Shown here one piece after another: positions 7,747 to 16,145 of a stretch of DNA of 64,000 bases (positions within the stretch are counted from its first letter, which is position 1; every line of letters starts with the position of its first letter). The translations under genes and the position numbers were made by a program. Source of the DNA: Mesosutterella porci. GTDB lineage: Bacteria; Pseudomonadota; Gammaproteobacteria; Burkholderiales; Burkholderiaceae_F. The notes beneath the pieces are model-generated. The model saw only the letters and a list, made by a program, of their open reading frames with translations, was not told where the DNA came from and made no database searches. The DNA lies in NCBI RefSeq assembly GCF_022134585.1, contig NZ_JAKNCT010000003.1, positions 62,001 to 126,000 on the forward strand. Reading direction: 5' to 3'.

Positions 7747-9147
7747 CTAGACTTTACGATAAGCCTTGTATTTTTGGAAAAGCGCCTCCATGCGGTCAGG
7801 ATCCACCAGATTCGAAAGCTCAAAAATCTCTTCAATGACTTCCCTGGGAAGAATTTTCATCTCGAGTGCGGCCTGTCGACAGGACAAATGGTGATCCAGT
7901 GCGTAATGCGCCACTTTGGTGCCGATATCGTAGCCAAAAATAGTCGAGATCATAGTTGAGGTCGAAGTCGACTGCTCAGCCACTTCCGCACAGTGCCGCT
8001 TATTCGGGGTGAATCTGGAAACAATTCGGTCAGCGAAAAGATTCATCGCGTTCGAGAGCATATGGCAGCTTGAGATAATGGCCCGAATCGGGATGCCGGA
8101 TGATGCGCCCAAATCGAGCCATCCGGACTGAACTCCCAGAGTGACAGCTGAATTATTTGCGGTCACACGGTTTGCAACGGAGATGAGCAGTTCAGCGTAA
8201 TCAGGCTCTCCCACTTTCCTTGCGGGCCAGGTGATTTCTCGCAGACCGAATCGGGGGCCGCTGCCCATGATGCGCAGATCCCGGGCCACTTTCCATGCTT
8301 CGGTTGCCAGGGCAAGAATATGCGCATGCGCGATGATGAGCCCGTCGAGCGCCATCATTCCGTCCATCACGTTTTCTTCCGGAACCATTTCCCGTCCCAA
8401 GACATCGGAAAGATGCCTGTGGATCACTGCTCGGAATCCGGGCAGGCAGCCCATGCCGGTGCCGACCGCCGTACCGCCGAGGCAACTGTGATTCCAGCGA
8501 CGCTGCTCGACCTTAAGCCTGCCTTCCATGCGCCGGATACCGTGTGCATAAGCTCCCAGAATCTGTCCGAGTGTTTCAGGGACTGCGTCCTGCAGTCCTG
8601 TCCGTCCAAGCTTGAGGACATCGCGGGTTTCGGTCGCTCTTTTTTCTAGCGCGGATGCAAACCGCCCCGCAGCACCGATCAGCCGCTCAAGTTCCCAGTA
8701 AATAACAATATCTTTCGCAGACGGGATGACATCGTTGGAAGACTGCCCCATGTTGACGTGAGTATTGGGGTGAATCCCGCCCAGAGTCTTGTCTCCCGTC
8801 ATGAGTTCGTTGGCGCGGTGAGCGATCACCTCGTTAACCGCCGCATTGAGCGGAGTCCCCGATCCTCTGAAGATATTGATGCAGAAGTTTCCGGAAAATT
8901 TCCCGTCGGCCACCTCGCGGCCCGCCGCTTCGATATATCTTGCCTTTACGGCGTCCAAAGCGCCTATCTCGGCATTCGCCCGGGCGCAGGCAATCTTAAT
9001 CAACGCCACCGCCTGCGCGTATTCCGGGTAATCATCCAAATCAAAAGGTCCGACCGGAAAACAGACGCGATGCCGTTCGGCAACGCTTCCGTAGTACACG
9101 TCGTCAGAAAGCTCAAGATCCCCGAAGCCGTCATGTTCAATCCGCAT
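7747..9147 (-). CDS. AspA/FumC-like lyase subunit A1, lacking the catalytic SS loop
   Basis: The 466-residue product belongs to the aspartase/fumarase superfamily (AspA-like start MRIEHDGFGDLELSDDVYYG). It retains SGTPLNAAVNEVIAHRANE near 96-114, HPNTHVNMGQSSNDVIP at 126-142, GRTGLQDAVP at 181-190 and GGTAVGTGMG at 224-233. Where the mobile loop GSSIMPGKVNP should be (about 308-322) it has TWPARKVGEPDYAEL, with no serine base and no Lys/Asn ligands. It overlaps the upstream gene B1 by 11 bp, with its own GGGAGAAG site, so the two are translationally coupled. As a homotetramer it should be inactive. I infer it works with B1, which carries the loop. Confidence 0.85.
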   Translation of the reverse strand: MRIEHDGFGDLELSDDVYYGSVAERHRVCFPVGPFDLDDYPEYAQAVALIKIACARANAEIGALDAVKARYIEAAGREVADGKFSGNFCINIFRGSGTPLNAAVNEVIAHRANELMTGDKTLGGIHPNTHVNMGQSSNDVIPSAKDIVIYWELERLIGAAGRFASALEKRATETRDVLKLGRTGLQDAVPETLGQILGAYAHGIRRMEGRLKVEQRRWNHSCLGGTAVGTGMGCLPGFRAVIHRHLSDVLGREMVPEENVMDGMMALDGLIIAHAHILALATEAWKVARDLRIMGSGPRFGLREITWPARKVGEPDYAELLISVANRVTANNSAVTLGVQSGWLDLGASSGIPIRAIISSCHMLSNAMNLFADRIVSRFTPNKRHCAEVAEQSTSTSTMISTIFGYDIGTKVAHYALDHHLSCRQAALEMKILPREVIEEIFELSNLVDPDRMEALFQKYKAYRKV

Positions 9148-10360
9148 TTGTCTTCTCCCAGTCGGAGTTCAGCGCTTTTTTTAGATCATCGAACGAAAGT
9201 CCGTTTTTCGTGATCCTTAATTCCTCAGCTTCTGAACCCGCTCCGCCGGCGAAGAACTGATTCGCATGAATCGCGCTTGCCTCTGTGATTCCGAAGCCTT
9301 TCAGACATTTTTCGGTGAAAAGCCTGCTGCCCCGGTCTATGAGCTCGAGCGACTCAGTCGCCATGATGAAGGCTCCGCCAGATTGGTACGAACCGTCGAA
9401 ATCCAGCTCGTTGTATGAGTAAACCGACATCTGGTCTGACGCAAGAATATGCTCCGCTTCCTGCAAGAGGAGCATCGGCATGCTCGGGTTGATTTTCCCG
9501 GGCATGATTGTGGATCCCGGCGCGATAGCCGGGAGAGTAATCTCAGCAATCCCGGCTCGGGGTCCGGAACCATAAACGAAAAAACCATGGCACATGCGCG
9601 TGAAGGCCATCGCCGTCAGGCGGACATCGGACATTAGAATCATGAGCCTGTCACTGCCCATGAGCTGATCTAGCGCAGCGCTGCCCGCGGGAATCCCTTC
9701 CGCATCCTGAGGAGCAGCCATGGGGAGGCTTGACCTCGATGCAATTTCAGCACAGAGGCTGCGCGCGTAGTCTCTGGGAGCCAGGTAAGAGCCAAGGACA
9801 AACGAGCCGGCCAGCGACACGCTGAAAAGCTTCAAATCCGCCTGAAGCCTGCCGCGCGCACGCTCAACTGAAAGGGCCAGAGCCCCGAAAACCTGCCCCC
9901 ATGTCGAAAGAGCATCTTCGGCCATATGGGTGCGGCTCACGCGGACTTTGTCCGAAAACTCCAAGGCCTTGCGGCGCAACTCCTGTTCGAGAATTTCCGT
10001 TCCTTCCAGAGCCTTGCGCAGTCTTCTGCCGATCACAACACTTTCAACAGCCTGTGAAAGAACGGGTACGGTCTGTGCCAACGCGGCTTCCCGCTCGGCG
10101 ATCCCAGTCTTACAGGCCAACCATTTGTTCATCTTGTGATCGAGAACCGAAAGATCCTCGACCCAGAATTCGCAGAAAAGTTCAGGCGGTGCCTTTTCCT
10201 GAATTTCGGCGCACGCCCTGACGATCTTTTCAGCCTTTTCCCTTTCGAGCAGCCCCCATTCGGCGTTTGCCGCAGCAAACGAGACCTTGACAAGCGCAAG
10301 AGCTTCAACGACATCGGGGAATTTTTTCAGACTCATGCCGGTGATGGCTTCATTTTCCAT
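9137..10360 (-). CDS. AspA/FumC-like lyase subunit B1, carrying the SS loop but lacking SSND
   Basis: The 407-residue protein is a shortened aspartase/fumarase-superfamily member. It keeps the loop PGSTIMPGKINPSMP (about 281-295, with the catalytic-position Ser, the Lys and the Asn), YGSGPRAGIAEITLPA before it, and SRTHM at 142-146. It has nothing like HVNMSQSSNDVFPT where region 1 should be, and has lost GGTAVGTG. I chose the ATG at 10358-10360 because GGAAGA lies 6-7 bp upstream; the longer frame would start inside a hairpin at 10395-10440. Its stop overlaps the start of A1. It is the complement of A1, suggesting one heteromeric enzyme. Confidence 0.85.
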   Translation of the reverse strand: MENEAITGMSLKKFPDVVEALALVKVSFAAANAEWGLLEREKAEKIVRACAEIQEKAPPELFCEFWVEDLSVLDHKMNKWLACKTGIAEREAALAQTVPVLSQAVESVVIGRRLRKALEGTEILEQELRRKALEFSDKVRVSRTHMAEDALSTWGQVFGALALSVERARGRLQADLKLFSVSLAGSFVLGSYLAPRDYARSLCAEIASRSSLPMAAPQDAEGIPAGSAALDQLMGSDRLMILMSDVRLTAMAFTRMCHGFFVYGSGPRAGIAEITLPAIAPGSTIMPGKINPSMPMLLLQEAEHILASDQMSVYSYNELDFDGSYQSGGAFIMATESLELIDRGSRLFTEKCLKGFGITEASAIHANQFFAGGAGSEAEELRITKNGLSFDDLKKALNSDWEKTNAD

Positions 10361-10394
10361 GCTGATTCTTCCCATTTCAACATCTGATAAAGAC

Positions 10395-10440
10395 AAAGAC
10401 CGCCGGCTCTTCATAAAGCCAGCGGTCTTTAAACAAGGCG
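10395..10440 (-). promoter_or_regulatory. Intercistronic hairpin between the ArgH-like gene and the B1-A1 pair
   Basis: AAAGACCGC and GCGGTCTTT form a perfect 9-bp stem, with GGCT/AGCC pairing inside. On the minus strand it is followed by GTCTTTATC, a poor T tract. It lies just past the ArgH-like stop and 35 bp before the B1 start, so it probably attenuates rather than ends the operon. There is little room for a separate promoter. Confidence 0.6.
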
Positions 10441-10473
10441 GAGAGCTGCCAGAGTAATGCGACTCGACCGCCT

Positions 10474-11982
10474 TCAGCCGCCGATCATCTCGGAAGTGAG
10501 GCGATCCAGTTCGCTTTGAGCGGTGGCAAGACCCGCCCGGCGGGATTGAAGAGTGGCCTCATCTTTCACGAGCTGCTCCTCAAGAGCCGCGAGCTGCCGC
10601 TCGACTTCCTGGCGCGCAGTACCGCCCAGAACCTTCTTCGCCTCTACAATGCGGCGCGGATCCAGGGCTTCAGCAATCAGCTCGTCGGTAAGCTTCGTCT
10701 CAAAGCCGAATTCCTTTCTGGAGACCTCATTGATGGAGGCCCGGTCGAGTTCAGCGCAGGTGAGCTTCCTCTCGACCAGGTTGCCGACCACCGTAGCGAT
10801 AATCTCGTGGGCTTCGCGGAAGGAGACTCCGTCATGGCGCACGAGGTAGTTGGCAAGTTCGGTCACCGTGCAGAAGTTCCGCCGAGCGTGGTCATACATC
10901 ACGTCCTTGTTCACAGTGAGCGTTCTCATCGTAAGCTCGGCCAGCACGAAGTCAGATTCCATTTCCTGCATGGCGACGCGGAGATTTTTAGTCGTCTCAA
11001 CGCTCGTATCCTTGCTGTGCGAATAGATGATGTTCTTCATGCAGGCATACATGGCCATGGCGTAGCCCGCCATATGCCCCGCCTTCGCCTTGATGTGCTC
11101 GAACGTGAAGGCGTTCTTTTTCTGCGGCATGATCGAGGAGCAGACGGCACAGGAATCATCAACTTCGATATAGCCGTATTCAGGCGTCGACCAGATGTAA
11201 TTGTCGAAGGCGAGACGCGAGAGCGTATCGGCAGCCATGGCGAGAGTGGCCGTGATTTCAAGGGCGTAGTCACGGGAGGCCACCGTATCGATTGAATTCG
11301 GAATCGGCCTGTCAAACCCGAGGAGCTTCGTGGTCATCCAGCGGTCAATCGGGAAAGAGGTGGACCCCATAGAACCGCCGCCCAGCGGGCAAATGTTCAG
11401 ACCCTGCCAGGCAGCCTCGTAGCGGCGGTAGTCGCGTTCCAGGCCTGTGAGCACTCCGGACAGATAATGCGCATAGGTAATGGGTTCGGAGGGTTGCATG
11501 TGGGTATAGCCCGAAAAAACCGCATCATAATTTTTCCGCGCCACATCGATTAGCGTCCGGCGTAGCTTCAGGAAATACTCACAGATCTTGAGGTAGTAAT
11601 CGCGCGTATCCATGCGCACCACGGTGGCTCCCAGATCGTTGCGAGAACGCGCTGTGTGCTGCTGACCGCCGACCTCGAGCCCGACCATCTTTATGAGCCG
11701 ACGCTCCAAGGTTGTATAAAGGTCCTCAATGCCAGAGTCTTTCTTGAAGTCCGGCGCAATCGGATTGGCCTCGATTTCGCGCGTTGCCTTCAGGATTTGC
11801 CGGCAGACATCGCGCGTAATGATGCCCTGCTTTTCGAGCATGAGAACATGGGCGCGATTCACTGTGAGGTAGGTGAAATAAGAGGTTTCGTAGTCGCTCT
11901 TGGCCACAGGATCGCTGATGTACTTGACAATCTCGGGAGCAATCGGCTTTTTAATGCGGCCGCGGTTGTTTTCAACAGACAT
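10474..11982 (-). CDS. ArgH-like lyase of the aspartase/fumarase superfamily (paralogue 2)
   Basis: The 502-residue paralogue of the gene at 4246 shares GGQQHTARSRNDLGATVVRMDTRDYYL (in shorter blocks), GYTHMQPSEPITYAHYLSG, GGGSMGSTSFPIDR and CSSIMPQKKNAF. All three catalytic regions are present, so it should be active alone. Gly to Cys before SSIMP is shared with paralogue 1 and separates both from ordinary ArgH. It follows the Dcu transporter by about 20 bp on the same strand, so uptake and cleavage are co-transcribed. Fumarate is the expected product by family chemistry; the succinylated substrate is unknown. Confidence 0.87.
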   Translation of the reverse strand: MSVENNRGRIKKPIAPEIVKYISDPVAKSDYETSYFTYLTVNRAHVLMLEKQGIITRDVCRQILKATREIEANPIAPDFKKDSGIEDLYTTLERRLIKMVGLEVGGQQHTARSRNDLGATVVRMDTRDYYLKICEYFLKLRRTLIDVARKNYDAVFSGYTHMQPSEPITYAHYLSGVLTGLERDYRRYEAAWQGLNICPLGGGSMGSTSFPIDRWMTTKLLGFDRPIPNSIDTVASRDYALEITATLAMAADTLSRLAFDNYIWSTPEYGYIEVDDSCAVCSSIMPQKKNAFTFEHIKAKAGHMAGYAMAMYACMKNIIYSHSKDTSVETTKNLRVAMQEMESDFVLAELTMRTLTVNKDVMYDHARRNFCTVTELANYLVRHDGVSFREAHEIIATVVGNLVERKLTCAELDRASINEVSRKEFGFETKLTDELIAEALDPRRIVEAKKVLGGTARQEVERQLAALEEQLVKDEATLQSRRAGLATAQSELDRLTSEMIGG

Positions 11983-12001
11983 GGTTTATCCCCCGGTTAA
12001 A

Positions 12002-13321
12002 TCAAAGAAAAATGGACTGAAGGAAATAGGCGACAATCACGCAGGTCGTCGTCGCAGTGACGCAGGGTACAAGGAACGAGTGATTGATCACGTATTTCCC
12101 GATATGGGTCGTGCCGGACTGGTCGAAAGCCACGGTGGAGACCACAACGCCGGAGGTCGGCAGGAACGAGGTGCCGTTGACGGCCGGGTAAAGGCCAAGA
12201 AGGGTGTTGGCCGGCAGCCCTAGGGCAAAACCAAGCGGAATCAGGCTTCTGACGGTTGCAGCCTGAGAGTTAAGGAGCATAGAGCCGAAGAAGAGCACGA
12301 AGGCGAAAAGCCAGGGATAGCTCTTGAGAACATCGCTGATGCTACCGATCCAAAGCGCTTTGTGAGCGGTGATGAAAGTGTCTGACATCCAAGCGAGACC
12401 GAACACGCAGATCACAGCGGTCATGCCGGCCCTCATGATGGGGCTGGTGATCGCATTGCGGAGCTGGGGCTTGCAGAATGTGAGAATGAGACCGGCACCG
12501 ACGAACATGCCGATTTGCAGCAGCGTGCCCATGCCGATCGGCTTGCCGCCGTCAGCCGGAGTGCGCAACGACGGGAACAGGCCTGTGATGACGACTGCGA
12601 CCACGGACAGGACAAAAAGCGCAGCGGCAAGCTTCGCGTGGGGCTGAAGCGGAGGACGCTCGGACTTTGGGGCCATCTTACGAATGAGGCCGGCCTTGAG
12701 GCGGGCCTGGTACTCGGGATCGTCCTTGAGATCCTTGCCGTAATGCATCATGACAAGAGAGACAACCAGGACGGCTACAAGAGTCGAGGGAATCGTCACC
12801 TTCAGAATGTCAAGGATGGTCCAGTCATAGCCGTTTTTGGCGTAAAGCCCGATCAGAGCCGCCGTACAGGCGGCCACCGGGCTCGCCACGAGGGCCTGCT
12901 GAGCCGCCACACCGGAGGCGGTCATCGCGCGCTCGGGACGGATGCCCACGCCGTGGGAGACTTCATAGATCACTGGCATCAGAGACTGGGCAATGTTGGC
13001 TGTGCCCGCAAGGAAAGCGAAGAACCAGGTGACGAAAGGTGCGACCAGCACGATTCGGTTCGGATTGGCGCGGATGATCCTTTCTGCTATGCGGACCATG
13101 TAGTCCACCCCGCCCGCCGCGTCCATCACGGAAGCTGCGGTGGCGACCGCAATCATAATCAGGAGAACATCGACCGGGGCAGACGTGGGGCGCAGCCCGA
13201 AAACAAATACCAGCAGGAACAGGCCGATGCCGCCCCAGATGCCAAGCCCTATGCCGCCGTATCGGGCTCCCATGGCGATCGCGCCGAAAACGACAACGAT
13301 CTGAAGTATTGTGCTCAACAT
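12002..13321 (-). CDS. Anaerobic C4-dicarboxylate transporter, DcuA/DcuB type
   Basis: The 439-residue inner-membrane protein has 10 or more hydrophobic segments. The N-terminal part matches Dcu antiporters closely (GLGIWGGIGLFLLVFVFGL, the APVDVLLIMIAVATAASVMDAAGG stretch, FAFLAGTANIAQSLMPVIYE, QQALVASPVAA). Dcu proteins exchange fumarate, aspartate, malate and succinate during anaerobic growth. The ATG follows AAGGAGAACTTT. It heads a minus-strand operon with the ArgH-like lyase and, through a leaky hairpin, the B1-A1 lyase pair. That context fits import of a C4 acid, or export of succinate, linked to fumarate-releasing lyases. Confidence 0.9.
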   Translation of the reverse strand: MLSTILQIVVVFGAIAMGARYGGIGLGIWGGIGLFLLVFVFGLRPTSAPVDVLLIMIAVATAASVMDAAGGVDYMVRIAERIIRANPNRIVLVAPFVTWFFAFLAGTANIAQSLMPVIYEVSHGVGIRPERAMTASGVAAQQALVASPVAACTAALIGLYAKNGYDWTILDILKVTIPSTLVAVLVVSLVMMHYGKDLKDDPEYQARLKAGLIRKMAPKSERPPLQPHAKLAAALFVLSVVAVVITGLFPSLRTPADGGKPIGMGTLLQIGMFVGAGLILTFCKPQLRNAITSPIMRAGMTAVICVFGLAWMSDTFITAHKALWIGSISDVLKSYPWLFAFVLFFGSMLLNSQAATVRSLIPLGFALGLPANTLLGLYPAVNGTSFLPTSGVVVSTVAFDQSGTTHIGKYVINHSFLVPCVTATTTCVIVAYFLQSIFL

Positions 13322-13489
13322 AAAGTTCTCCTTTGAAAGCGAAGACGGCGCGCTCGACCGCGTCTGTCCTTCTGCTGCCTAAGGTAATTCTTATGTTGGT
13401 ACCAATGACCTGCTAGCAAATTCCGCCTTACACAAATGAATTATGCGGCCAGCGGATGATGGCTATGGGAAAAACTGTAACCGGTTCCG

Positions 13490-14509
13490 TTATTTCCAAC
13501 GCAGATCGACTTCTTCGAAGCAGTCCCTGAACCAGGGGACCAGAGTTTTAAGCTGAGGCTCCAGAGTCTGCGTGAAAATATCCCTGCTCAGAGAGAAAAC
13601 TCTTTCATGCAGCAGCAGCGGGAAACTCTTTCTGGAGAGGACAAAAACCTCGCGAAGCATCGTTGGTGTCGGCATCGGCAGCACTGCGAGCTCCGGAAGA
13701 ATCCATCTGTTTTTCAGCAGGGCCGTCGGCCGGGCGATGGTCCAGCCTGCATCGCCCGCGATGAGGGGAAAAAGAATCGTTGAGGTGTCGGCCTGAAGCG
13801 AACCCACGAGCTCGATGCCATGAGAAGTCAGATATTCTGTGGAGAGCTTGCCACCCCCCGTTTCCCGGTAATAGCGCATATAAGGCCTTCCGCAGAAGCG
13901 AAGCGCCGTCCAGTTCGGCTGCCGCCAGTCGAGTTCAGATGCCATTTTTTTGGACATGACCAGAACGCTTGGCTCCTCAAAAAGTACGTTCCGGTGAATG
14001 TCCACAGCCTGGGACAGGGCTTCCGATGCGATCAGAAGGTCAATCTGGCCGGAAACTCCCTTTTCAAGCAAGCGGTCGTTGGTGCCTGTGAGGCATGTGA
14101 TTGAACTCGTCTCTGCGCTCAGCCTGCGAATAAGCTCGACACCCAGGGTTGAGCACAGGCTGTCCACAACTCCCAGCCGAAGGGCCGGCTTGCGGCGGCT
14201 GATCCCCCGGATCTGGTGCACGAGCTCAGGCAGCCCCTGAGCCCGTCCTCGAAGCCCCTCCTCAAGCAGCCTGCCCTCTTCGGTTAGCGCTATAGGTCTG
14301 TGAGTGCGATTGATGAGCGCAGCGCCGATTTCTTCCTCAAGTTCCGTTATCCGGCGCGAAACGGAGGACTGCGACAGCCCGAACTGCGCTGCAGTGGCGG
14401 AAAAGTTTCGGGTCTTCGCGAGACTCAGGAAAATCTCCGCTGGCAGCGACAGGAAATAGCTGATGCCGGGGATTCTCCCCACCGGGACTTCTTCATCATT
14501 TTTCGACAT
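13490..14509 (-). CDS. LysR-type transcriptional regulator 2 of the lyase island
   Basis: The 339-residue protein has a helix-turn-helix near residues 35-60 (TAAQFGLSQSSVSRRITELEEEIGAALINR) and an effector-binding domain from about 100. It is paralogous to the regulator at 5972. It is divergent from the A2-B2 lyase genes across a 153-bp gap that contains a clear inverted repeat, and is upstream of the Dcu-lyase operon on its own strand. It is therefore well placed to control both sets. The start is preceded by GAAGAGAAAGCG. The effector is not known. Confidence 0.9.
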   Translation of the reverse strand: MSKNDEEVPVGRIPGISYFLSLPAEIFLSLAKTRNFSATAAQFGLSQSSVSRRITELEEEIGAALINRTHRPIALTEEGRLLEEGLRGRAQGLPELVHQIRGISRRKPALRLGVVDSLCSTLGVELIRRLSAETSSITCLTGTNDRLLEKGVSGQIDLLIASEALSQAVDIHRNVLFEEPSVLVMSKKMASELDWRQPNWTALRFCGRPYMRYYRETGGGKLSTEYLTSHGIELVGSLQADTSTILFPLIAGDAGWTIARPTALLKNRWILPELAVLPMPTPTMLREVFVLSRKSFPLLLHERVFSLSRDIFTQTLEPQLKTLVPWFRDCFEEVDLRWK

Positions 14510-14522
14510 CGCTTTCTCTTCA

Positions 14523-14565
14523 GATTTGCGCCCTGCGAATAATGATCATGATATCAGCGCAAATC
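14523..14565. promoter_or_regulatory. Probable LysR operator between divergent regulator and lyase genes
   Basis: GATTTGCGC at 14523-14531 is repeated in inverted form as GCGCAAATC at 14557-14565, with smaller palindromes TGATCA and TGATATCA between them. The arms are far enough apart for a tetrameric LysR protein to bind both. The site lies in the regulator/A2 divergent region. Confidence 0.6.
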
Positions 14566-14662
14566 ATTAGAAAAGGCGCTGAAACGGCCGAAAAATATTT
14601 TTAAGGAAGGAAAAAGGATATCTTCCCCCACCCCTTCGAAATTGATTCAGCCGGAGAATATT

Positions 14663-16117
14663 ATGCGAATTGAGAAAGACGCCCTTGGGGAACTGCCGGT
14701 TCCTGACGAGGCTTACTACGGCATCCAGACCGTCCGGTGCTCTGGCAATTACGACGTGACGCGCCACACGTATTCCGAATACCCGGAGGTGATCCGGGCG
14801 ATGGCTGAGGTGAAAAAGGCCTGCGCAATCACAAACGCCCAGATCAGCGCACTTGACCGAAGAAAATCCGAGGCGATCGTGCAGGCCTGCGATGAAATGA
14901 TTGCCGGCAGGTTTGACAAAGAGTTCCGTGTGAAGATCTACCGCTCGCAGGGCACCGGGGTCAATATGAACACCAACGAGGTGCTCGCCAATCGGGCCAA
15001 CGAGATTCTCACCGGACACCGCGGCTACGATCAGGTTCATCCCAACACGCACGTGAATATGTGTCAGAGCTCGAACGACGTATTTCCGACCGCGGAAAAT
15101 ATCGTTTTCCACCGGCTCATAGACAAACTCGGGAAGAGCGCCGAGCACTTTGAAACCGTCCTCCGCAGCAAGGCGCTGGAATTCAAAGACACGGTGAGGC
15201 TCGCCCGCACCGGGATGCAGGATGCCGTTCCCAACACTTGGGGACAGGTTTTCGGCGGCTGGCAGTGCATGATCCAGAGAACCCGCAGGGCCCTGCTCTC
15301 CTATAGCTCAGTTTTCCAAAATATCGTACTGGGCGGCACTGCGGTCGGCACTGGCATGGGACAGCAGCCCGGGTACGCCGAACATATCTACCAGAATCTT
15401 TCCAGCGTGCTGGGCTTTGAGGTCCGCTGGGCCCGCATGGACAACGAAGTAATCCCCGATAGCGCCATTTTCGACGGCATGCGCAACACCGATCACCAGA
15501 TGATGCTCGCAGCTCATGTCAAGGCGCTTGCCACGGCTGCCGGACGCATCGCCAGCGACCTGATGCTGGTTTCATCCGGCCCCAGATCTGGACTGCGCGA
15601 AGTAACTCTGCCGAAATTCGGCAAAGGATCAAGCAGCTATGAATTGGGAAACGAACCCTATCTGCCGGAAGTCATGATGCAGGTCGCCCATCAGGCAATT
15701 GCCGCCGAGCAGATGGCGACTTACGCCGCAAACGAAGACCAGCTCGACCACGGCTCGAGCAATTCCGGGGGCTTTATTGAACTAATCGACACGATGAAAA
15801 CGCTCACTCAGGCCCTTCTTCTGTTTGCCGACCAGTGCGTCGCCGGCGTCCGGGTGGACGAAGAAGTCTGCCTCCGCAATGCCGAGTACTCCGGCTCCCT
15901 TTCCACCATGGTGAGCGCCCTTTACGGGTACCCCACCGGCGTGAAGATCGCCAAACTTGCGGCAAAGGAAGGTATTACCTGCAAGGAGGCCGCGCTTCAG
16001 GAGCACCTCCTGCCGCCCGGCGTGGCTGAGGAGCTTTTCGATGTCCGCAGGCTCACGGATCGAAAAGCTACCGTTGAAATGTTCCGCAAATACGGAAAGC
16101 TTCGCAAGATTTCTTAA
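14663..16117 (+). CDS. AspA/FumC-like lyase subunit A2, degenerate SS loop
   Basis: The 484-residue protein is closest to aspartase in its N-terminal part (MRIEKDALGELPVPDEAYYG). It keeps GTGVNMNTNEVLANRANE near 97-114, HPNTHVNMCQSSNDVFPT at 126-143 and ARTGMQDAVPN at 181-191, plus GGTAVGTGMG. The mobile loop has become GKGSSSYELGNEPYLPE (about 320-336): the first serines survive, but the Met-Pro-x-Lys-x-Asn part that anchors the substrate carboxylate is gone. The ATG at 14663 follows CCGGAG. It is followed 28 bp later by B2, which has the intact loop. It is expected to need B2 for activity. Confidence 0.85.
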   Translation: MRIEKDALGELPVPDEAYYGIQTVRCSGNYDVTRHTYSEYPEVIRAMAEVKKACAITNAQISALDRRKSEAIVQACDEMIAGRFDKEFRVKIYRSQGTGVNMNTNEVLANRANEILTGHRGYDQVHPNTHVNMCQSSNDVFPTAENIVFHRLIDKLGKSAEHFETVLRSKALEFKDTVRLARTGMQDAVPNTWGQVFGGWQCMIQRTRRALLSYSSVFQNIVLGGTAVGTGMGQQPGYAEHIYQNLSSVLGFEVRWARMDNEVIPDSAIFDGMRNTDHQMMLAAHVKALATAAGRIASDLMLVSSGPRSGLREVTLPKFGKGSSSYELGNEPYLPEVMMQVAHQAIAAEQMATYAANEDQLDHGSSNSGGFIELIDTMKTLTQALLLFADQCVAGVRVDEEVCLRNAEYSGSLSTMVSALYGYPTGVKIAKLAAKEGITCKEAALQEHLLPPGVAEELFDVRRLTDRKATVEMFRKYGKLRKIS

Positions 16118-16145
16118 ACCCATTCAAGGCAGGGATGATTCAAAA

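Noticed and set aside
9137-9147. Overlap of lyase B1 and A1 as evidence of one broken gene
   Set aside because: Each member has its own N-terminal domain, start and full central helices, so they are two genes rather than a split aspartase.
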